From Candidatus Zixiibacteriota bacterium (lineage in GTDB: Bacteria > Zixibacteria > MSB-5A5 > JAABVY01 > JAHJOQ01): DNA of 36,957 nt. A program made the translations under genes and the position numbers. Below are positions 22,460 to 30,389 of the stretch, in pieces. Location of the stretch: assembly GCA_020053015.1 (NCBI GenBank), contig JAGVNY010000157.1:1-36957 (forward strand), read 5' to 3'. The notes under the pieces were generated by a model, which was not told where the DNA came from, did no database searches, and was given only the letters and a program-made list of their open reading frames with translations. How positions within the stretch are numbered: position 1 is the first letter of the stretch; each line of letters starts with the position of its first letter.

Positions 22460-23806
22460 TCACTCCGGCGAGTTGCTCTTCAGTTTCTCGCGGAGAGTCT
22501 TTCTATCAATTCCGAGAATTTCGGCAGCTCTTGTCTTGTTCCCGCCAACATTCGTCAACACAGCTCGAATATGGTCCCGCTCGACATCGGCCAGGCTGCG
22601 GTTGGGCCCCGTTTGCCTCAGGGTGGACGATCTCATCAGCGGGGGGAAATCGGGAGCCTCAATCTCGTCGCCGTCGGTCATAACCACCAGTCTCTGAATC
22701 ACGTTCTCGAGTTCGCGCACGTTTCCCGGCCATGTGTAGTTTCGGAGAACCCTCAGCGAGTCATCGGAGAACCTCAGCGGCTGTTTCTGGAGTTCCCTTG
22801 AATACTTCGCGGCAAAATGCTGCGCAAGTCGAAGCACGTCATCACCTCGATCCCGCAACGGGGGAACAGAGATCGTGATAACGCTCAGTCTGAAAAACAG
22901 ATCTTCGCGAAATAGCTCCCGGCTCACGAGCGAGCGAAGGTCCTTGTTAGTCGCAGCCAAAATTCGGGCGTCCACTTTTCGAGTGCGCGTATCTCCAACC
23001 ATGCAGACTTCCTTGTCCTGCAAGACTCGGAGCAGTTTCACCTGCATGGCCGGACTGGTCTCGCTGATTTCATCAAGAAAGATCGTTCCACCGTCTGCGG
23101 TCTGGAAGAACCCTGCTCTGGTATCGGTTGCACCGGTGAACGCGCCTTTGACGTGTCCGAAAAGCTCGCTTTCGAGAAGCCCTTCCGGAATGCCGCCGCA
23201 GTTTACAGGGACAAAGGGCGCCGATGCTCTCGGACTTGAGTAGTGGATGGCGCGTGCGACGAGTTCCTTGCCTGTGCCGCTCTCGCCGGTGATCAGGACG
23301 GTCGCGGGAGTTGCAGCGGCCTTTCTGATCGCCATGAGAACTCGTTCCATTGCAGGAGAATCCCCGAGTATGCCATAAGTGTCGTGCTCTTTCCTTCCCG
23401 TCTGAACGTGAGCTGCGAGTCTCGCTCGTTTCTTCTCAAGAGCTCGTTCAACCGCCGCAAACAGCTCGGCGTCGGTAAATGGCTTGTTCAGATAGTCCTC
23501 GGCCCCTGCGCGTACAGCCTCGACTGCGCCTCCGATTGATCCGTAGCCGGTTATCATCATTATCTGGACGTCTCGCAGGTTCTCCCTGACGTACCTTACG
23601 AGCTCAATGCCGCTCATTCCCGGCATTCGCTGATCTGTAATCACAAGGTCGATCCGGATGGATTCAAGCAGTCGAACAGCCTCCTCGACACCGGCCGCTA
23701 CACACACACTGTATCCCTTGGTCTTGAGGTTCCGCTCAAGTACTTCGAGCGTGTCAGGTGAGTCGTCTACGATGAGGATGCTTGCGGTAGTTCTGTCTGT
23801 CGTCAT
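22460..23806 (-). CDS. NtrC-family sigma-54-dependent response regulator (448 aa)
   Basis: Residues 8-125 are a receiver domain with acidic pair VDD (13-15) and phosphoacceptor D58 in DLVITDQRMPGMSG. The AAA+ domain has Walker A GESGTGKE, the sigma-54-contact loop GAFTGA (GHVKGAFTGATD), Walker B TIFLDEIS and ATNKDLRSLV with FREDLFFRL. A Fis-type helix-turn-helix ends the protein (GGNKTRAAEILGIDRKTLREKL). It therefore activates sigma-54 promoters by ATP hydrolysis after phosphorylation. I chose the ATG at 23806, since a longer frame to 23872 overlaps the kinase gene; the ribosome site is weak. It follows the kinase gene by 13 bases. The likely target is the divergently spaced but co-oriented operon starting at 21937. 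Confidence 0.93.
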   Translation of the reverse strand: MTTDRTTASILIVDDSPDTLEVLERNLKTKGYSVCVAAGVEEAVRLLESIRIDLVITDQRMPGMSGIELVRYVRENLRDVQIMMITGYGSIGGAVEAVRAGAEDYLNKPFTDAELFAAVERALEKKRARLAAHVQTGRKEHDTYGILGDSPAMERVLMAIRKAAATPATVLITGESGTGKELVARAIHYSSPRASAPFVPVNCGGIPEGLLESELFGHVKGAFTGATDTRAGFFQTADGGTIFLDEISETSPAMQVKLLRVLQDKEVCMVGDTRTRKVDARILAATNKDLRSLVSRELFREDLFFRLSVITISVPPLRDRGDDVLRLAQHFAAKYSRELQKQPLRFSDDSLRVLRNYTWPGNVRELENVIQRLVVMTDGDEIEAPDFPPLMRSSTLRQTGPNRSLADVERDHIRAVLTNVGGNKTRAAEILGIDRKTLREKLKSNSPE

Positions 23807-23819
23807 GATACTAACCCGG

Positions 23820-25559
23820 CTATCTGTCTTCAAGTCTGCCAAGCGGCAAGCGTACGGTGAATTCCGATCCACGACCTACGTTGCTGCGGACTTCGATCGA
23901 GCCCCCGTACGATTCAACTATGCTGTGGACGATCGAGAGTCCGAGACCGGTGCCCTGGCCGACTTCTTTTGTGGTGAAGAACTGATCAAAGGCCTGCTCG
24001 ATTACGTCTGCGCTCATCCCGGCGCCGGTGTCAGCGACGCTAAGAACGACAAACTGGCCTATGAGAGCTGTAGAGATGGTCAGTTTCCCTCCGGAAGGCA
24101 TCGCTTGCAGCGAGTTGACAGCAAGGTTCACCACGACCTGAAGTAGCTGCATCTTGTCACCTTTGATTGCCGGCAGGTTTGCAGACAGGTTCGACACCAG
24201 TTCTATTCTGGCCTTGTCGATCCTCGGTGACAAGAACCCGATTCCTTCCTTGACCACTTCGTTCAGGTTCAGAGATGTCGGCTCGACATCTGACCGTCTC
24301 GCATAGGCCAGGAGCATTCGAATCACCTCTCTCGTATGGAGGGATGCGGAGACGATTTTTCCGATATCACTCCTCGTTTGCTCTGTCAACTCTGGACTCC
24401 TGGCTGCGAGCTGGGCGAATCCGAGTACGTTAACCAGAGGTTCATTTATTTCGTGTGCAAGACAAGCTACGAACTGGCCGATCGTGGCGAGCCGATCCGC
24501 ATGCTGGAGTTGCTCCTGCAACTTCTGCTTCTCCGACTCCGCTTGTCTTTGCTCAACGATTATTGACAGCTCATGCGCGATAGTATCGATCAAGCTGCGT
24601 TCCTCGCTCAGAAAGGGGCCTTCGTCAACCTGGGGCTTCTCCCAAACGTAGCCGACCTCCACAAAACCCCGCTGAGCGTCCCGCACAACAATGTCTGCTC
24701 TCATACTCTGCACTGTCTTCATGAAGCCGGTACTTGAATACACGGTCCCGTCAAGGACTATTCGCGCAGCAGTGACTTCGGGGTAGAGCCAGGCGGGGGG
24801 GAGCAGCTCGACGGCGTTTCGTAGAATGAAGTCCAGATTCGCGGACGGCTGAGCAGCCAGTTTCGCGATTCCATACAGGCACGTCAGCTCCTTCATGCGC
24901 TCTCGTAAGGCTACCTGAAGCCGTCTGTGCACGAGGGACATAGCCAGCGTCTGCACCACGATTTCGTAGTACTCGACTGTCCGAGCATCGAAGAATCCGT
25001 CAGCGAAACTCTCGATCTGGAGCATTCCCCGGCAGTCATCACTCGTCTGAAACGGAATGAGCGCCATCGATCTGCAGTCGCTGTGAACGGCGATCCCCAG
25101 CGTACTATTGTCCGATGAGGTCTCCAGGCCGGGCATTACTTCCGTTGGGTACTTCGCTGTCCAGAAACTACCGCTTGAGGTGAAGCACTGCAAAGACGGA
25201 TTCGGTCGGTTAGCGGATAAATCGCTGCACAACTGCTCCATGACCGGGCTGCCCGGAGAACTCCATAGCGAACGGTTCTGCGCGTTTGAAGTCGCCGGAG
25301 CCTGATCGAACCGGAAGGGCAGGTTCGGATTGCTGGCAGCGAAGCAGCGGTACCGACGTCCTCGCTCAAACAAGACTACTCTTATTACGTCGCAGCCGGA
25401 ATGGTCAGCAAGCGTGCGAAGCGCCTCTTTGAGAAACATCACCCGAGGGATTCCGCTGCAGGCGATCTGCAGAAGCTTGTCAGAAATAGTCCGGTATTCT
25501 CCGCGTCTCGCTTCATGGTGCTTCCCCGGTGTTTTGTGCAACTGGTCAGGCGAAGTCAT
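23820..25559 (-). CDS. Soluble GAF-type sensor histidine kinase (579 aa)
   Basis: No membrane segment is visible, so the kinase is cytoplasmic. Residues about 25-215 form a GAF-like sensor. Residues 240-340 are the domain seen in many kinases (AVELLPPAWLYPEVTAARI, ADIVVRDAQRGFVEVGYVWEKP, DEGPFLSEERSLIDTIAHEL). A coiled coil, HisKA with H369 in CLAHEINEPLVNVLG, and a HATPase domain (N-box VVNLAVNSLQAMPSG, G1 DTGAGM, G2 GTGLGLSIVHSIVESYGG) complete it. It should phosphorylate the sigma-54 regulator encoded 13 bases downstream. A cytoplasmic GAF input fits sensing of redox state or a metabolite rather than an external signal. The second domain is echoed by the orphan protein at 13488. Confidence 0.92.
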   Translation of the reverse strand: MTSPDQLHKTPGKHHEARRGEYRTISDKLLQIACSGIPRVMFLKEALRTLADHSGCDVIRVVLFERGRRYRCFAASNPNLPFRFDQAPATSNAQNRSLWSSPGSPVMEQLCSDLSANRPNPSLQCFTSSGSFWTAKYPTEVMPGLETSSDNSTLGIAVHSDCRSMALIPFQTSDDCRGMLQIESFADGFFDARTVEYYEIVVQTLAMSLVHRRLQVALRERMKELTCLYGIAKLAAQPSANLDFILRNAVELLPPAWLYPEVTAARIVLDGTVYSSTGFMKTVQSMRADIVVRDAQRGFVEVGYVWEKPQVDEGPFLSEERSLIDTIAHELSIIVEQRQAESEKQKLQEQLQHADRLATIGQFVACLAHEINEPLVNVLGFAQLAARSPELTEQTRSDIGKIVSASLHTREVIRMLLAYARRSDVEPTSLNLNEVVKEGIGFLSPRIDKARIELVSNLSANLPAIKGDKMQLLQVVVNLAVNSLQAMPSGGKLTISTALIGQFVVLSVADTGAGMSADVIEQAFDQFFTTKEVGQGTGLGLSIVHSIVESYGGSIEVRSNVGRGSEFTVRLPLGRLEDR

Positions 25560-25788
25560 AAGTCATATCCACTCAGGGATGTACCGATTTCGCACGGCTG
25601 CGACGGAGCAGAGCGAATCGCAATCAGCCGCTTCTGGTGGGAAGTGGCCGGATCGGGCACAATGGCCTACGCTTCTACTGTAGCCCCATTCAGGTCAATC
25701 GTCAAGAGAAAAGGAGAGCCGGAGATTATCCGATCGGGAGACTATTCCGCTCTTCTCGCAGCGACAGAGCAATGCGCGGCGGATGCGA
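25560..25788. other. Spacer between YHS-like gene and kinase gene
   Basis: This 229-base stretch precedes the kinase gene at 25559 and should hold its promoter. I saw no convincing sigma-70 or sigma-54 element, no inverted repeat of note and no coding frame with a ribosome site. Confidence 0.35.
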
Positions 25789-25965
25789 TCAGCCCATTAC
25801 TGCAATGACTGATGTCGTTTTCCGCACTGTCGTCATAGGACGAGAGCGGGACGATGAGACACTTTGCGCATGCGCATCCATGCTCGTCAAGTATTCCTGC
25901 GGATTTGCGGAGAAGGTCTTTTTGCATTTCAGGCAGCAGAAGTATATTCGGACAGTTCTTGTCAC
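25789..25965 (-). CDS. Small YHS-like metal-binding protein (58 aa)
   Basis: The N-terminal half reads RIYFCCLKCKKTFSANPQEYL, which follows the YHS/TRASH pattern YYFC..GC...F..NP..YL of metal-binding domains; Cys pairs CC and C-x2-C provide soft-metal ligands. The rest is Ser/Arg-rich with two Met and looks unstructured. I chose the GTG at 25965 because AGGAG lies seven bases upstream; an ATG at 26010 in frame has a poorer site. No signal peptide is seen. It is divergent from a ZraS/ZraR-like pair, with a sigma-54 promoter and an enhancer-like site in between, which suggests a copper or other soft-metal buffer, chaperone or co-sensor. The domain call rests on a short motif and could be wrong. 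Confidence 0.6.
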   Translation of the reverse strand: MTRTVRIYFCCLKCKKTFSANPQEYLTSMDAHAQSVSSSRSRPMTTVRKTTSVIAVMG

Positions 25966-26047
25966 GTGGAATCTCCTCTCCAATCCAGGTTCGCGATTCT
26001 TCTTCAGCATACCGTCAAATCACTTCCTGCTCTTGTTCATGCGACCA

Positions 26048-26062
26048 ACAAATATCGTGCCG
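26048..26062 (-). promoter_or_regulatory. Candidate sigma-54 promoter of the YHS-like gene
   Basis: The minus strand reads CGGCACGATATTTGT: GGCACG at -24 is perfect, spacing is correct, and the -12 box is TTGT rather than TTGC. Predicted start about 26036, roughly 71 bases before the GTG at 25965, with an enhancer-like site about 130 bases upstream. Confidence 0.5.
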
Positions 26063-26154
26063 GAGGCTATAATCCGGGATAACCTATTGCCGATTAAAGT
26101 AATGCAGGGCTTCCAAACGGGAGAGCCACCCATCTCTTAGGAAGAATAGTGTTT

Positions 26155-26180
26155 GCTGTTGAACAATATTGCACAATGTT
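26155..26180. promoter_or_regulatory. Enhancer-like site shared with the cusC promoter region
   Basis: This 26-base stretch matches the palindrome at 28842-28867 in 18 positions, including TGTTGAA on the left, TATTG in the spacer, and the TTG-N12-CAA core. Its right arm is degenerate. It is placed between the two divergent transcripts as zraR-type sites are. Confidence 0.5.
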
Positions 26181-26334
26181 TGGCAACTAACACGGTCTTG
26201 GTCTGTTACACGAGAGAATGATCGAAATGGTTCACACTTCCAGACTCGTTTTGGCGAATAAGATGACGAACCAATCTGCGAGCGGATCGATCCTGTGGCA
26301 GGCCACGGCACAACTTGCTCATTAGGTGATTTCG

Positions 26335-27420
26335 GTGGCTAACACGTCAAGATACTCGGAGGTTGTGCACGGTACCCGCACAAAGCTGATCGTGTTAGGC
26401 CTGATCATGACAGTGACTGTGGCAATCCACTATGGCTGGTTTACTGAACGGCTCTTCGGCCACATTCATTGGCTTCACGCGTTGCACAGCCGTTTCTGCT
26501 ACATTCCGATCGCGATCGCGGCAACCTGGTTCGGTCTTCGAGGAGGGCTCCTTGCCGCAACCGTCATTTCGCTGCTTATCGTGCCATTCGTTCTGGGCGC
26601 AGCCTCGGACGCCAGCGATTTCACTCAGGAGCTGGTCGAGATATTCTTCTATTACGCAATAGGTGCGCTGGTCGGAATACTGATCGACCGGGAAATGCGC
26701 GTTCGTCAAGAGCACCAGGAGGTCAGGCTCCAGCTCGAAAGAAGCCATCATCTCTCACAGGTGGGACAAATGGCCGCAGGCGTAGCTCATGAGGTCAAGA
26801 ATCCGCTTGCCTCGATCAAGGGCGCTATTGAGATCATTCGCGACGAGAGCGTTCCCAAGGCGGATCGCGACGAATTCAGCGATATAGCCTTCAGGGAAGT
26901 CAAACGAATCGACGGCACTGTGTCGGAATTTCTTGAGTTCGCTCGCCCAAAGGAGACTGAGAAGCGAAGGTTGAACCTCTCCGCATCTGTGGAATCGAGC
27001 ATCAAACAACTGGTCCCGCAGGTGACGAAAGCCGGACTGCGTCTGGATTCAAAGATTCATCCTGATATTCACATAGCAGCCGACTACGAGAAGATACACC
27101 AGGTGTTGTTGAATCTCGTGCTCAACTCGATTGAGGCTTCGCAACCAAGAGGCTCTATCAGCATCGAGCTTAGTCGACTGAGCAGTAATCGCGCTTTTCT
27201 CTCGATTTCTGACACTGGCTGTGGAATGTCGCCAGCGGAGAGATCGCAGGCGTTTGACCCATTCTTCACGACAAAATCCACTGGCACGGGTTTGGGCCTT
27301 GCAATTGTGAAATCGATCGTCGACGGACATGGCGGTCAGATCGAGATCGTCAGCGAACCGGGCAAGGGAACCAGGGTGGATATAACTCTGCCGTCGATAG
27401 AACAGGGGGACGGACTGTGA
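26335..27420 (+). CDS. Membrane sensor histidine kinase, ZraS/AtoS-like (361 aa)
   Basis: About four hydrophobic segments occupy residues 17-118 (LIVLGLIMTVTVAIHYGWF, CYIPIAIAATWFGLRGGLLAA, ISLLIVPFVLGAA, IFFYYAIGALVGILI), like the DUF4118-type input of KdpD-class sensors. A coiled coil leads to HisKA with H152 in GVAHEVKNPLASIKGAIE, and a HATPase domain follows (LLNLVLNSIEAS, DTGCGM, GTGLGLAIVKSIVDGHGG). No large periplasmic domain exists, unlike ZraS, so sensing may be in the membrane. I prefer the GTG at 26335, with AGGTG six bases ahead, over the GTG at 26326. It overlaps the regulator gene by four bases (GTGA) and is the obvious partner kinase. Input is probably metal stress, judged from the linked efflux genes. 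Confidence 0.9.
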   Translation: MANTSRYSEVVHGTRTKLIVLGLIMTVTVAIHYGWFTERLFGHIHWLHALHSRFCYIPIAIAATWFGLRGGLLAATVISLLIVPFVLGAASDASDFTQELVEIFFYYAIGALVGILIDREMRVRQEHQEVRLQLERSHHLSQVGQMAAGVAHEVKNPLASIKGAIEIIRDESVPKADRDEFSDIAFREVKRIDGTVSEFLEFARPKETEKRRLNLSASVESSIKQLVPQVTKAGLRLDSKIHPDIHIAADYEKIHQVLLNLVLNSIEASQPRGSISIELSRLSSNRAFLSISDTGCGMSPAERSQAFDPFFTTKSTGTGLGLAIVKSIVDGHGGQIEIVSEPGKGTRVDITLPSIEQGDGL

Positions 27421-28778
27421 AGATACTGCTGGCCGATGACGACGCTGCGCTCCGCAAGATAATCGAGTTCAAGCTGAGGCATCGGGGATACGAAGTGACG
27501 GCGGTGGGTGACGGCGAGGCGGCGCTTGGTGCGCTTCGCGAGAGCCGTTTTGATCTTCTGTTGTCCGACATGAGAATGCCGAGAATGAGTGGACTGGAGT
27601 TGCTCGCACAGGCCAGAGGAATTCAGGCCGACATCGAAGTAGTATTCATCACGGCATATGCCGCGGTGTCTCAGGCTGTGGAGGCCGTCAAGCTGGGAGC
27701 GTTCGACTATTTGACCAAGCCCTTTGAGGATGATCAGTTGTTCGTTGCTATCGAGAAGGCTGTCAAATTCAGGAGGCTCGAGAATGAGAACACAATGCTC
27801 AAGGAACAGCTTGCTCGCTCAGCAAAGAACAAGCGGATGGTGGGCATAGCTCCTGCCTTCAAACGGCTTCTTGAGTTAATCGAAAAGGTTGCACCCACTG
27901 ATGCTACCGTTCTAATCACAGGCGAATCGGGGACAGGCAAGGAACTGGTCGCAAGAGCGATTCACCGCCAGAGCAGTCGTGCCGATGGCGAATTCGTAGC
28001 TGTGAACTGCGCGGCTATACCAAGAGAGTTGCTCGAATCGGAGCTGTTTGGACACGTGCGCGGCGCATTCACGGGTGCGGTTAAGGACAAGAAAGGGAAA
28101 TTCGAGCAAGCCGACGGCGGTACTCTGATGCTTGACGAAGTGAGCGAACTCACAACTGAGATGCAGGTGAAGCTCCTGCGAGCTATTCAGGAACGGGTTG
28201 TTGAGTCGGTCGGCTCGGAGCAGCGAACTGAGATTGATGTGCGGCTGCTGGCTGCAACTAATGTCAATCTGCGCGAAAGGGTCGCTTCCGGCAGGTTCCG
28301 CGAGGATCTCTTCTACAGACTGAATGTCATTCCGATTCAGGTTCCGCCTCTAAGAGAACGCCCCGAAGACATTCCGCTGCTTGTCAAGACCTTCGTTTCG
28401 AAATTCGCGTCCGGAGCTGATGTCAGTGTTTCAGCCGACCTCATGAGACTGCTACGTCAGCATTCTTGGCCGGGTAATATCCGTGAGCTGGAGAACCTGA
28501 TGGAGCGCATGGCGATACTGCGCAACTCTGATCAGCTAACGCCCGACGACCTGCCGTCTGATTTCGGAGTAGTCAGCCTAAATGTTCAATCACCGTTTGT
28601 GACTGAAAGCGGAAATCACGTCACCTTCTATGAAGCTGAGAAACAGCTTATAGTCGATGCCTTAGAGAAGACCGGATGGAATCGGACCAGGGCGGCTTTG
28701 TATCTGCATATCCCACGTCACATTCTCATTTACCGAATGAAGAAGTTTGGTATTCGCCCAGACCAAAGCAGTATCTAA
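27417..28778 (+). CDS. NtrC-family sigma-54-dependent response regulator, ZraR-like (453 aa)
   Basis: Receiver domain with acidic triad DDD (7-9) and phosphoacceptor D51 in DLLLSDMRMPRMSG. AAA+ domain with GESGTGKE, the sigma-54-contact loop GAFTGA in GHVRGAFTGAVKDKKGKF, Walker B LMLDEVSEL and FREDLFYRLNVIPIQVPPLRER. The C-terminal Fis-type helix-turn-helix (GWNRTRAALYLHIPRHILIYRMKKFGI) binds DNA. It begins with GTG overlapping the kinase stop and GGGGGA six bases upstream. Two enhancer-like sites, 26155-26180 and 28842-28867, lie before sigma-54 promoter candidates for the YHS-like gene and cusC, which are the likely targets. This is an established arrangement for ZraSR, here apparently adapted to a Cus efflux operon. 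Confidence 0.93.
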   Translation: MKILLADDDAALRKIIEFKLRHRGYEVTAVGDGEAALGALRESRFDLLLSDMRMPRMSGLELLAQARGIQADIEVVFITAYAAVSQAVEAVKLGAFDYLTKPFEDDQLFVAIEKAVKFRRLENENTMLKEQLARSAKNKRMVGIAPAFKRLLELIEKVAPTDATVLITGESGTGKELVARAIHRQSSRADGEFVAVNCAAIPRELLESELFGHVRGAFTGAVKDKKGKFEQADGGTLMLDEVSELTTEMQVKLLRAIQERVVESVGSEQRTEIDVRLLAATNVNLRERVASGRFREDLFYRLNVIPIQVPPLRERPEDIPLLVKTFVSKFASGADVSVSADLMRLLRQHSWPGNIRELENLMERMAILRNSDQLTPDDLPSDFGVVSLNVQSPFVTESGNHVTFYEAEKQLIVDALEKTGWNRTRAALYLHIPRHILIYRMKKFGIRPDQSSI

Positions 28779-28841
28779 ATACCCCGCGAATCTCTTTTCG
28801 TTTTCGGTCACTAATTATTATATTTTTTCTCCGAATTCTCC

Positions 28842-28867
28842 AATGTTGAATACTATTGTTCAACATT
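28842..28867. promoter_or_regulatory. Perfect inverted repeat, candidate sigma-54 enhancer of cusCBA
   Basis: AATGTTGAA (28842-28850) and TTCAACATT (28859-28867) are perfect nine-base arms separated by eight bases. The centre is about 110 bases upstream of the predicted start at 28964, the usual distance for NtrC-class binding sites. A related site lies at 26155. Confidence 0.65.
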
Positions 28868-28937
28868 CTTCTGGTACCGGTGAGGGTGTGCGTTGTAACG
28901 AACAGTCCCACAAGGTGTTATGTGGACGTGAAACTGC

Positions 28938-28953
28938 AGGCACACATGTTGCT
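28938..28953 (+). promoter_or_regulatory. Sigma-54 (-24/-12) promoter of cusCBA
   Basis: AGGCACACATGTTGCT matches TGGCAC-N5-TTGCW in all but the first base, with GG at 28939-28940 and GC at 28951-28952. Predicted start about 28964, leaving a leader of about 86 bases before the cusC ATG at 29050. Confidence 0.7.
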
Positions 28954-29049
28954 TTCTGTTACGATCAAGGATGACTTTGGAATGTCGACAAAAACAAATG
29001 GGCTATGGAAAATCTGAGAGTGCGGGGTTGAATAGGGAGGTAGTGTGAC

Positions 29050-30387
29050 ATGCGTCACACAGTATGCTGTGCTGTCTGCTGCCTGTTGTTGACGTTGCAG
29101 GCATCGCCACTATTGGGCCAGGCCACCGATAGTCTTCACCTTGAGCAGGTAATAGGGGATGTCATTCGCCTCAACGGTCAGGCATTGGGCGCCCGTTTTA
29201 TGGAGCAGGCTGCCAAAAGCAGGATCGGACCGGCAGGTGCGTGGGACGATCCGATGCTCATGATAGGCGTCCAGAATCTACCTACTAATTTCGACTTCCA
29301 GATGGACGACATGACTATGACAATGGTGGGACTAAGTCAACGAATTCCATACTCCGGATACAGGGGTCTGAACAAGAGAGCTGCAGAATCTGACCTGAAA
29401 GCCTCGACCGAAGATCGTAGAATATCTGAACTGAACCTGATTACGGAAGCCAAGCGGGCTTATTACGATCTGTACTACCGGCAATCGAGTCTACGGGAAC
29501 TGAAACGACAGCGAGATATCCAGCAGCAGGTCATAGCGTCGAGCACTGCCAAGCTCAAAGTCAGTCTGGTTGGACAGGAAGATGTACTGGCGGCTCAGGC
29601 TGAGCTCTGGAGACTGGAATCGTCGATCGTGTCCGCTGATCAGGATGTGATGGCATCAGCCAACCGACTATTCAGTCTTCGCGGACTCGACCCACCTGCA
29701 GATGTTCCGCACCTGATCGAGCCAGCGGTTGCGGCATTGCCTGATAATCCAGCAAGTTGGATAGAGGCAGCCCAGCAGACATTTCCGCCACTTCAACGCT
29801 TGAGAAAGCAGTCGGAGAGCTACGCGTTCGCAGCACGGTCTGCCAATCGCATGCGCTGGCCGATGCTCGATCTCTCGGCCAGCTATGGCTTCCGCTCTGG
29901 AAGTCGCGTGATTGCCGACGGCATGCTGGAGAAACGCGACAATATGATCAGTTTCGGCCTCAGCTTGTCGCTGCCGATTTTCGCTGGTCGACAGCAGGGA
30001 CAGATGGCGCGATCCATGTATGCAATGCAGGAGAGCGTCGATGCCGAAGCCAGGCAGTTGGGGCGGGAAGTGCAGTCAGACTTGACCACCCTCCATCAGC
30101 GTGCATCGAGTTTGCAACAGAGCATGTCGCTCTATCGTGATCGGATCGTGCCGGTCACAGAAGAAGTATTCCGCACGGCGCTTGCAGGCTATACCAACGG
30201 TGCGACTACCTTCGAGTCTCTGCTGATGTATGCGTCGGCTGTCTATCGCGATCGACTGACCGCTATCGAGCTAGCCAACGAGTTGGCAATTACACTCACC
30301 GAAGCGGAGCAATACACAACAGATGCCCGTATTTGGGAATCGCTATCCCAAACGAAGGCGAATGATACGTCCAAACACGAGGAATGA
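29050..30387 (+). CDS. cusC: CusC-like TolC-family outer-membrane efflux protein (445 aa)
   Basis: A signal peptide (residues 1 to about 24, MRHTVCCAVCCLLLTLQASPLLGQ) leads into a TolC-family OEP domain: AKSRIGPAGAWDDPMLMIGVQNLP, LSQRIPYSGYRGLNKRAAES, ITEAKRAYYDLYYRQSSLRELKRQ, then a second repeat with SASYGF, ISFGLSLSLPIFAGRQQGQM and AGYTNGATTFESLLMYASAVYRDRL. Length and two-repeat structure are those of CusC/CzcC outer-membrane channels, which form the exit duct of an RND pump. GGGAGG lies about nine bases before the ATG. It is the first gene of the cus operon and its stop overlaps the next gene (ATGA). No lipobox is evident, unlike E. coli CusC. Confidence 0.88.
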   Translation: MRHTVCCAVCCLLLTLQASPLLGQATDSLHLEQVIGDVIRLNGQALGARFMEQAAKSRIGPAGAWDDPMLMIGVQNLPTNFDFQMDDMTMTMVGLSQRIPYSGYRGLNKRAAESDLKASTEDRRISELNLITEAKRAYYDLYYRQSSLRELKRQRDIQQQVIASSTAKLKVSLVGQEDVLAAQAELWRLESSIVSADQDVMASANRLFSLRGLDPPADVPHLIEPAVAALPDNPASWIEAAQQTFPPLQRLRKQSESYAFAARSANRMRWPMLDLSASYGFRSGSRVIADGMLEKRDNMISFGLSLSLPIFAGRQQGQMARSMYAMQESVDAEARQLGREVQSDLTTLHQRASSLQQSMSLYRDRIVPVTEEVFRTALAGYTNGATTFESLLMYASAVYRDRLTAIELANELAITLTEAEQYTTDARIWESLSQTKANDTSKHEE

Positions 30388-30389
30388 GC

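Larger units (their letters stand above)
25966..26334. other. Divergent regulatory spacer of the metal module
   Basis: This 369-base region lies between the YHS-like gene and the sensor kinase gene. It contains a sigma-54 promoter candidate on the minus strand (26048-26062) and an enhancer-like site (26155-26180), listed separately. I found no properly spaced -24/-12 element facing the kinase gene; GGCAC and TTGCT near 26308-26318 are two bases too close. Confidence 0.5.

Noticed and set aside
22281-22697. Plus-strand frame over the tandem palindromes and the activator's 3' end
   Set aside because: It is antisense to the activator's helix-turn-helix coding sequence and has no recognisable protein features.
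25637-26140. A 167-codon plus-strand frame in the spacer of the metal module
   Set aside because: Its translation looks random, it runs antisense to the YHS-like gene and covers the predicted sigma-54 promoter.
26308-26318. GGCAC and TTGCT facing the sensor kinase gene at 26335
   Set aside because: GG and GC are separated by eight bases rather than ten, too close for sigma-54 binding.
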